A DNA stretch of 11,845 nucleotides, taken from contig JASLZO010000022.1 in NCBI GenBank assembly GCA_030754805.1, positions 1 through 11,845 on the forward strand. Direction: 5' to 3'. This document shows, in pieces, positions 1-4,617 of the stretch. Source of the stretch: Dehalococcoidia bacterium (GTDB lineage Bacteria; Chloroflexota; Dehalococcoidia; UBA6926). The position numbers and the translations under genes are program-made. The notes under the pieces were generated by a model. The model made no database searches. It saw only the letters and a program-made list of their open reading frames with translations, and had not been told where the DNA came from. Each line of letters begins with the position of its first letter. Position 1 is the stretch's first letter.

Positions 1-737
1 TGGGGCTGGCGCTGGGCACGATCCGCTTGCCATTCATGCTACTAGCGGGAATGCCGGCCGCCGCCGCGGGCGGCACCAATATCCTCGTCAGTACCCTATC
101 GTCTGGAACCGGTTCGATCGGCCACTTACGAGCCCAGCGTGTCGAATGGCGCGCCGTCCTTGTGCAGGGCGGGCCGGCGATCTTCGGGGGCGTCGTGGGC
201 GGATTTTCGGCGAACGTAGCGCCGGAAAATCTTTTGATCGGGCTCGCGGGTGGGTTCGTCCTCTGGCAGAGCGTGGAGTTGGTCCAAAGAGCGAAACGGA
301 TCGGGGCTACGCCGGCGGCCAGAGGGGCCGGGACGGCAGGTCAACCCGGGCCAACGTTCACGCGAACGAGAATGGCATTAGAGGGGCTCGTCGGACTGAC
401 GATCGGGTTCGTTGGAGGGGCCGTTGGGCTCATTCTCGGTACGTTGCGGTTGCCGATGTTGATCCAGATCCTGCGCCTTGACCCTCGCGTCGCCGCCGGC
501 ACGAACCTTGTGGTCGGAACCTTTCTAGGCGTCGCCGGGTGGGTAGGCCACGCAACGACCGGCTCGGTGGATTACCCGATGCTCGCTGTAATGGGTTCTC
601 TCGCCATGGTCGGCACGGTAATCGGAACTCGTCTTACCGGCTCGCTCAGCCTCCGTGCCCTGCTGCGGTTGATGGCGGTCGTCCTGGGGATCGTCGGCCT
701 GCTGCTCCTGGCGCGGGCATTCGGAATCACCGACTAG
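1..737 (+). CDS. TauE/SafE-family membrane transporter, 5'-truncated by window edge
   Basis: This is a polytopic inner-membrane protein of the sulfite exporter TauE/SafE family (DUF81), whose members are proposed to export sulfite, sulfoacetate or related organosulfur anions. The reading frame is open from base 3, so the TTG at 27 is an internal codon and the true start lies outside the window. About 245 residues are visible, against roughly 250-300 for the family. The two halves show the family's internal duplication: GTIRLPFML...AAGGTN near the left edge is echoed by GTLRLPMLI...AAGTNL around bases 436-510. Several glycine-rich hydrophobic segments follow, ending with a helix just before the TAG at 735-737. 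The middle linker (about bases 285-370) is polar and arginine-rich, as expected for a cytoplasmic loop. The gene converges on hisA with only 6 nt between stop codons. The family call is secure, but the substrate cannot be read from the sequence. Confidence 0.85.
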   Translation, partial: GLALGTIRLPFMLLAGMPAAAAGGTNILVSTLSSGTGSIGHLRAQRVEWRAVLVQGGPAIFGGVVGGFSANVAPENLLIGLAGGFVLWQSVELVQRAKRIGATPAARGAGTAGQPGPTFTRTRMALEGLVGLTIGFVGGAVGLILGTLRLPMLIQILRLDPRVAAGTNLVVGTFLGVAGWVGHATTGSVDYPMLAVMGSLAMVGTVIGTRLTGSLSLRALLRLMAVVLGIVGLLLLARAFGITD

Positions 738-743
738 CCGCAT

Positions 744-1475
744 TCAGGCGGAGGCAGCCACCTCGATCGCTTCTGGGAGGGTCAAGTCGCCGGTGTACAG
801 TGCACGGCCGACGATAACGCCCTCGACGCCGGTGCCTACCAGGGCGCGGACGTCCTCGACAGTCGATACGCCTCCGGATGCGATCACGGCGGAATCACGC
901 AGGGTCTTGGCGAAGGTTCGCATCGCTACCAGGTTGGGACCTTCGAGAGTGCCGTCCCGAGCGATATCCGTGTGCACGAACCGCACAGCGCCGCGAGCGG
1001 CCAGCCCGAGCGCAACCTCGGTCGCAACTCGATTGGAGGACGTCTTCCACCCTCGCAGCGCCACGCGGCCATCGCGGGCGTCAATGCCAACGATGATGTG
1101 TTCGGTCCCGAATCGTTCGCACGCCCCGGCAACGATCACCGGATCCTCGACCGCGACCGTTCCGAGGACGACCCGATCGACTCCGATATCAAGCAAGCTC
1201 TGGGCATCCTCCAGCGTTCGGATCCCCCCGCCAACCTGGACCGGGGTCGAAACCGCCCCTACGATCCTCCGCACGATCTCCGCCTGCATCGGCGCTCCGA
1301 CGCGGGCACCGTCGAGGTCGACGACGTGAATCCAACCCGCCCCTTCCGACTCCCATCGCTGGGCGACTCTAACGGGATCTTCGTCGAACACAGTCTCGCG
1401 GTCGTAGTCGCCCTGGTAGAACCTGACCACCTTGCCGCCGCGAAGGTCGATCGCGGGAATGACTTCAAGCGTCAC
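744..1475 (-). CDS. hisA: HisA, phosphoribosylformimino-5-aminoimidazole carboxamide ribotide isomerase
   Basis: This cytoplasmic enzyme catalyses the fourth step of histidine biosynthesis, an Amadori rearrangement converting ProFAR to PRFAR. It is 243 residues long, the usual size for this (beta/alpha)8 barrel. The N-terminus reads IPAIDLRGGKVVRF, with the expected catalytic Asp at residue 10. VHTDIARDGT at 168-177 carries the second acidic residue (D170), and phosphate-binding glycines lie in VGGGIRT (81-87) and ASGGVS (199-204). The start is GTG at 1475-1473, because translation from there gives the standard N-terminus. It lies 7 nt after the hisH stop, so the two are very probably co-transcribed and coupled. 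The actinobacterial bifunctional HisA/TrpF (PriA) cannot be excluded from sequence alone, although nothing seen here requires it. The product of this enzyme is the substrate of HisF/HisH. Confidence 0.96.
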   Translation of the reverse strand: MTLEVIPAIDLRGGKVVRFYQGDYDRETVFDEDPVRVAQRWESEGAGWIHVVDLDGARVGAPMQAEIVRRIVGAVSTPVQVGGGIRTLEDAQSLLDIGVDRVVLGTVAVEDPVIVAGACERFGTEHIIVGIDARDGRVALRGWKTSSNRVATEVALGLAARGAVRFVHTDIARDGTLEGPNLVAMRTFAKTLRDSAVIASGGVSTVEDVRALVGTGVEGVIVGRALYTGDLTLPEAIEVAASA

Positions 1476-1482
1476 GAGGGCT

Positions 1483-2103
1483 CTACCCGCCCAAGGCGTG
1501 GCGGAAGAAATTGTCGTATAAGCGGACGCCAGTCATGCCACTCTTCTCTGGGTGGAACTGTGTCGCGACCAGGTTCTCGGTGGCCACCGCACTCGCGAAC
1601 GTCGTCCCATACTCGGTCTCGCCAATCGTGAGTCCGGCATCGTCCGGCACCCCGTAGTAACTGTGGACGAAGTAAAACTGCGTGCCGTCTTCGACGCCTT
1701 CAAACACCGGGTGATCTCGCACGAATCGGACCGCGTTCCACCCCATGTGTGGAACCTTCAATCCTTCAGTGAACCGGATCGAGCGGCCGGAGAGAATCCC
1801 GAGGCACGTCGTATCGCCTTCGTCCGACCAGTCGAACATCACCTGAAGTCCCAGGCACACCCCAAAGAACGGTCGGCCCGCGGTGACGGTTTCTTTCAAC
1901 GCGATATCCATGCCCGCGGCCTTCAGTCGGTCCATCGCTGGGCCGGCAATCCCCTGCCCCGGGAACACGGTTCCGTCGACCGTGCTGAGATCACGCGGAT
2001 TAGACGTCACGATTGCCTTGTGACCGAGGCTTTCAATCGCCTTGGCCACCGAGCGCAGGTTTCCCGCGCCATAATCGATCACGGCGAGCTTGAATGTCGT
2101 CAC
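1483..2103 (-). CDS. hisH: HisH, glutaminase subunit of imidazole glycerol phosphate synthase
   Basis: This class I glutamine amidotransferase supplies ammonia to HisF, which converts PRFAR to IGP and AICAR in histidine synthesis. The protein has 206 residues, normal for HisH. It begins with VIDYGAGNLRSV (8-19). The nucleophile is Cys83 in GVCLGLQ, and the rest of the triad is His184 and Glu186 in QFHPEKSG. FPGQG (47-51) is the oxyanion-side loop, and PHMGWN (118-123) is the HisH signature. The start is a GTG at 2103-2101 that overlaps the TGA stop of the upstream hydrolase fragment by 4 nt (GTGA), which implies translational coupling. No strong Shine-Dalgarno sequence is visible, only AGG-type purines in the preceding ORF. 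The partner hisF is not in this window, so the his genes are at least partly dispersed. Confidence is very high. Confidence 0.96.
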   Translation of the reverse strand: MTTFKLAVIDYGAGNLRSVAKAIESLGHKAIVTSNPRDLSTVDGTVFPGQGIAGPAMDRLKAAGMDIALKETVTAGRPFFGVCLGLQVMFDWSDEGDTTCLGILSGRSIRFTEGLKVPHMGWNAVRFVRDHPVFEGVEDGTQFYFVHSYYGVPDDAGLTIGETEYGTTFASAVATENLVATQFHPEKSGMTGVRLYDNFFRHALGG

Positions 2104-2513
2104 GAGGGAACCTGACCTGTTTCTCGTATGGATTCCAGGAGTTCCGTCCGAACAGGAACCGTCAACGACCGAATCGCATCCGTCGAGTCGAGGTCCATGA
2201 ACACGGGTGGAGCCGACGCAGCAGCGACGTCCGCCGTTTCCAGGCGCCGGGTCCCGACGATCAGTGCCGCGGTTCCGGCCATACTCGCTCCAATCAGGAT
2301 GGTTCGTTCCTCGCCTCGATCAACCAAGAAATCGCTCACTGCCTCGACATCTCTGTCGCTCAACTCTATCTCGCGCGGATTATCGGACCTTCCGTAGTCC
2401 CGAAAGTCGAACGTCAGAGCTGGGAACCCTCCGTCTGAAACCGACTCAGCGAACCCGTGCCAGCTTGTCTGATCGGCCGGAAAAATGAGGCGCCTCACAC
2501 GACGCCCGATCAC
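2100..2513 (-). pseudogene. Truncated alpha/beta hydrolase fragment (possible remnant) embedded in the his operon
   Basis: The 137-residue ORF holds only the central part of a serine alpha/beta hydrolase. FPADQTSWHGFAE (11-23) and LTFDFRDYGRSD (33-44) precede the nucleophile elbow GASMAG (75-80, Ser77), followed by ASAPPVFMDLD (99-109) and a strand ending SLTVPV (116-121). Family members are usually well over 200 residues. Here the first strands and oxyanion region are missing, and the protein stops where the catalytic Asp and His would follow, so Ser77 has no visible triad partners. The GTG start at 2513 overlaps the upstream TAG by 1 nt (TAGTG), and the TGA overlaps the hisH start by 4 nt. 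In the adenosyltransferase frame, just past its stop, the residues SGVV, stop, GASF precede the FPADQ region. They resemble the lost strand (often GVVLAHMF in related hydrolases), which hints at decay by frameshift. It may still be translated to couple hisH expression. An unusual small domain remains possible. Confidence 0.6.
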
Positions 2514-3076
2514 TACGCGTCTCCAGTCAGGAGTTCGGCAGGAAGGTCCCGATCCTGGTAGCGAGCGAGCATGAACAGGAGGTCGGCGGCGCGGTTCAAA
2601 TACCGAAGCACCTCTGACGCTTCGCGCATCTGCCCGGTCTCACGGAGGCCCACGACGCGACGTTCGGCTGTCCTGAGCGTCGATCTGGCCAGGTCGAAGG
2701 CGGCAGAGGCGGGGGAGGCACCCGGAATAATGAAAGCCGGTGGTAATTCCACCGTTTCGCCGAGATCGTCGATCGTGATTTCAAGGTCTTCGATCATCCC
2801 GGCGGTTACGGGTGCGAAGTGCTTCGAGAACGTGTCGAACTTGCTCGCGTCCGTTGCGAGTTCGGCGCCGACCGTGAACAACTCTTTTTGGAGTTTGAGT
2901 GCGACTTCGCACACGCGTTTGTCGCTTGAATGGGCCCGCCCGAGGCCGATGGCCGAAACGGCCTCATCGACTATCCCGTAAGCCTCGGTGCGAGGATCAT
3001 TCTTCGAAACGCGTCCTCCATATAGGAGTCCGGTTTCGCCCTCGTCACCATATTTCGTGTAGACCTTGGGTGTCAT
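2513..3076 (-). CDS. PduO-type ATP:cob(I)alamin adenosyltransferase
   Basis: This enzyme transfers the adenosyl group of ATP to cob(I)alamin to make coenzyme B12. It works in the cytoplasm, usually as a trimer with ATP bound at subunit interfaces. The 187-residue protein matches the family length. TKYGDEGETGLLYGGRVSK (7-25) is the N-terminal ATP-binding segment, and DPRTEAYGIVDEAVSAIG (27-44) is the conserved helix after it. PGASPASAAFDLARS (118-132) leads into RTAERRVV (135-142), and YLNRAADLLFMLAR (159-172) is the C-terminal signature. Small departures from the common form are PGA for PGG and DEAVS for DELNS. The ATG at 3076 gives the canonical N-terminus, with no strong Shine-Dalgarno sequence before it. 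It is the first gene of the leftward operon that continues into the hydrolase fragment, hisH and hisA. Its physiological link to histidine synthesis is unclear, and it may simply share a promoter. I saw no convincing promoter on this side. Confidence 0.93.
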   Translation of the reverse strand: MTPKVYTKYGDEGETGLLYGGRVSKNDPRTEAYGIVDEAVSAIGLGRAHSSDKRVCEVALKLQKELFTVGAELATDASKFDTFSKHFAPVTAGMIEDLEITIDDLGETVELPPAFIIPGASPASAAFDLARSTLRTAERRVVGLRETGQMREASEVLRYLNRAADLLFMLARYQDRDLPAELLTGDA

Positions 3077-3125
3077 ATCTGGAATCGGGTCGCGCTACGC
3101 ACATCCCTACGGCAAGTCTAGCGCC

Positions 3126-3166
3126 GCCGCAGTAGCCCGTTTCCGGTGGAAACGGGCTACTGCGGC
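3126..3166. repeat. Perfect 19-bp inverted repeat with 3-nt loop in the divergent intergenic region
   Basis: Bases 3126-3144 pair perfectly with 3148-3166 around the loop GGT. The arm core is GCAGTAGCCCGTTTCC. It lies between the divergent starts of the adenosyltransferase (3076) and J-protein (3219) genes, and no T-run follows on either strand. That makes it a poor fit for an intrinsic terminator and a better fit for a cruciform-forming element, a binding site for a dimeric protein, or a dispersed palindromic repeat. Confidence 0.9.
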
Positions 3167-3177
3167 TAGCAGCAATC

Positions 3178-3198
3178 ATTGACAACGCTGTTATCAAC
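3178..3198. promoter_or_regulatory. Candidate HspR operator (degenerate HAIR-like dyad)
   Basis: TTGACAAC at 3179-3186 faces GTTATCAA at 3190-3197, with 7 of 8 positions complementary around GCT. The core is TTGA-N11-TCAA, the same core and spacing as the HAIR consensus CTTGAGT-N7-ACTCAAG bound by HspR in Streptomyces. The outer and inner flanking bases differ, so each half-site matches at 4 of 7 positions. It overlaps the -35 element of the promoter driving the operon that encodes HspR, the expected place for an autorepressor. The dyad is seen directly. Its assignment to HspR is inferred from position and spacing. Confidence 0.5.
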
Positions 3199-3207
3199 AA
3201 TTATCCT
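3179..3207 (+). promoter_or_regulatory. Sigma70-type promoter for the J-protein/hspR/clp operon
   Basis: A consensus -35 TTGACA (3179-3184) is separated by exactly 17 nt from TATCCT (3202-3207), which differs from TATAAT at two positions. Transcription should begin near 3213-3216, only a few bases before the ATG at 3219. The transcript would therefore be leaderless or nearly so, which agrees with the absence of a Shine-Dalgarno sequence before that ATG. Confidence 0.65.
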
Positions 3208-3218
3208 ACTCCGTAGAT

Positions 3219-4226
3219 ATGCAAGGGAAGGACTATTACTCCATTCTCGGCGTCCCTCGATCTGCTTCGGATCGGGAGATCAAGCGGGCGTTCAGACGGT
3301 TGGCGCGCCAGTACCACCCGGATGTGAACCCCGGCAACCACGAGGCGGAGGAGCGGTTCAAAGAAATCAATGAAGCGTTCGAGGTGATTTCGGACCCGGA
3401 GGCCCGCGGAAAGTATGACCGCTTCGGCGACCAGTGGCGTTACGCGGACCAGATCGACGAGATGCGCCATCAGCGCGGCGGTTTCGGATTCTCGCCGGGA
3501 AGAATGAGCGGCGGGTTCGGCGGCAACCTGAACGAGACCCTCGGCCAGTTTTTCGGTGGCGGGCAGCAACGTGGCAGCGGGCACCCGTTCGGTGCGTTCG
3601 GAGGCGGGCAAAGAAGACGTGGACCCACAGAACCCGCGAACATTGAGGCCGCAGTGGACGTCTCACTCGAAGAAGCGTACGAGGGGACGATCAGGACCGT
3701 AACCGTCGCCGGACCGGGTAGGACGCGGCGGCTCGAGGTAAACATCCCGGCAGGTGTCGACACCGGATCACGAGTGCGGGTCGCCGGCGCGGGATCACCG
3801 GGTGGCGCGAGGGGCCGGCCTGCCGGTGACCTGTTCCTCAACGTTTCCGTGCGCTTACATCCATCTTTCAAACGCTCCGGAAACGACCTCATCGTCGAAG
3901 TCGGAGTGCCGATGCTGGACGCCCTGCTCGGCGGCGAGGTCCAGGTGCCGACGCTGCGCGGACGCTCGTTGGCGCTCCGTTTGCCGCCGGAGACACAGAA
4001 CGGGCAGGGAATGCGGCTTTCTGGGCAGGGTATGCCTCGGTCGGGAACGGCCCACAGCAGCCCATCCGACTTCGGCGACCTGTACGTCAACATCCGGGTT
4101 GAGCTTCCGACCGGGTTGTCGGATCGCGAACGCGAGCTCATCGAAGAACTACGAGCCGCGAGGGCTACGGGAATAGATGAGCCGGAAGGCACGACCGAGG
4201 CCACCGAAGACCCGGAGGGAAGCTGA
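3219..4226 (+). CDS. cbpA: CbpA-like J-domain co-chaperone (class B DnaJ, no zinc finger)
   Basis: This cytoplasmic Hsp40 would deliver unfolded clients to DnaK and stimulate its ATPase. Residues 1-72 form a J-domain (KDYYSILGVPRSAS...) with the essential HPD at 33-35. A Gly/Phe-rich linker follows (about 86-132), then the two beta-barrel client-binding domains: DVSLEEAYEGT, a GSRVRVAGAGSPGG segment, and GDLFLNVSVRLHPSFKRSGNDL. The CxxCxGxG zinc repeats of class A DnaJ are absent and there is no cysteine in the protein, so it is CbpA/DnaJ2-like at 335 residues. The ATG at 3219 gives the standard MxxKDYY start, and no ribosome binding site precedes it. The stop TGA (4224-4226) overlaps the hspR ATG by 1 nt (TGATG). 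A cbpA-hspR pair is also known from Helicobacter and Campylobacter. No dnaK or grpE gene is in this window. Confidence 0.92.
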   Translation: MQGKDYYSILGVPRSASDREIKRAFRRLARQYHPDVNPGNHEAEERFKEINEAFEVISDPEARGKYDRFGDQWRYADQIDEMRHQRGGFGFSPGRMSGGFGGNLNETLGQFFGGGQQRGSGHPFGAFGGGQRRRGPTEPANIEAAVDVSLEEAYEGTIRTVTVAGPGRTRRLEVNIPAGVDTGSRVRVAGAGSPGGARGRPAGDLFLNVSVRLHPSFKRSGNDLIVEVGVPMLDALLGGEVQVPTLRGRSLALRLPPETQNGQGMRLSGQGMPRSGTAHSSPSDFGDLYVNIRVELPTGLSDRERELIEELRAARATGIDEPEGTTEATEDPEGS

Positions 4227-4606
4227 TGACGGCGCGCCACGATGAGCCGCTCTACTCGATCCGCGTTGCCGCAAGGCTCGTCGGGCTACACGTCCAGACC
4301 CTTCGTTACTACGAACGGAGCGGGCTGGTCAGCCCGCAGCGTTCCGCTGGGAACGTCCGTTATTACAGCAACGGTGACGTCGAGCACATTCGCCGAATCA
4401 AGTCGCTGGTCGATGAGCTAGGCGTGAATCTCGCCGGAGTCGAAGTGATCATCCGGATGGGAGAACAAATGGCCCACATGGAGAACGCGATCCTCGCACT
4501 CGAGGCGAAGGTCGCCGAACTGACCTGTCAGCGAAGTCTCCCGGCAAAGACAACGTTCGCACAACCGGACGGTTCCAGAGTCAGAGAGAAAGAATCACAG
4601 GGATAG
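4226..4606 (+). CDS. hspR: HspR, MerR-family heat-shock repressor
   Basis: HspR represses chaperone genes, typically by binding HAIR sites, and in actinobacteria uses DnaK as a co-repressor. The 126-residue protein has the winged-helix MerR domain at about 8-78: YSIRVAARLVGLHVQTLRYYERSGLVSP is followed by GNVRYYSNGDVEHI. The stretch GVNLAGVEVII (66-76) is the HspR hallmark that separates it from metal- and drug-sensing MerR proteins. A short coiled-coil helix (about 79-100) serves for dimerization. The polar, charged tail (105-126) has no recognised fold, and the single Cys101 argues against a metal-sensor cysteine cluster. A good Shine-Dalgarno sequence (GGAGG at 4214-4218, inside the preceding gene) and the TGATG overlap indicate coupled translation with the J-protein. 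Autorepression through the dyad at 3178-3198 is likely. Confidence 0.92.
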   Translation: MTARHDEPLYSIRVAARLVGLHVQTLRYYERSGLVSPQRSAGNVRYYSNGDVEHIRRIKSLVDELGVNLAGVEVIIRMGEQMAHMENAILALEAKVAELTCQRSLPAKTTFAQPDGSRVREKESQG

Positions 4607-4617
4607 GTGGGATAGGG

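Noticed and set aside
27..29. TTG as the start codon of the TauE/SafE gene
   Set aside because: The frame is open upstream to the window edge and encodes the conserved GLALGTIRL segment, so the TTG is internal.
972..1631. 219-codon plus-strand ORF over hisA/hisH
   Set aside because: It spans the antisense of two well-supported genes and their junction, with no recognisable protein features.
3126..3166. Palindrome as an intrinsic terminator
   Set aside because: Both flanking genes are transcribed away from it and neither strand has a T-run after the stem.
3077..3218. CIRCE element for HrcA upstream of the chaperone operon
   Set aside because: The TTAGCACTC-N9-GAGTGCTAA consensus is not present. 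The only regulator-like dyad is the TTGA-N11-TCAA one.
3470..4240. 256-codon minus-strand ORF
   Set aside because: It is antisense to the J-protein gene. The product is Pro/Ser/Arg-rich low-complexity sequence mirroring the Gly-rich coding strand.
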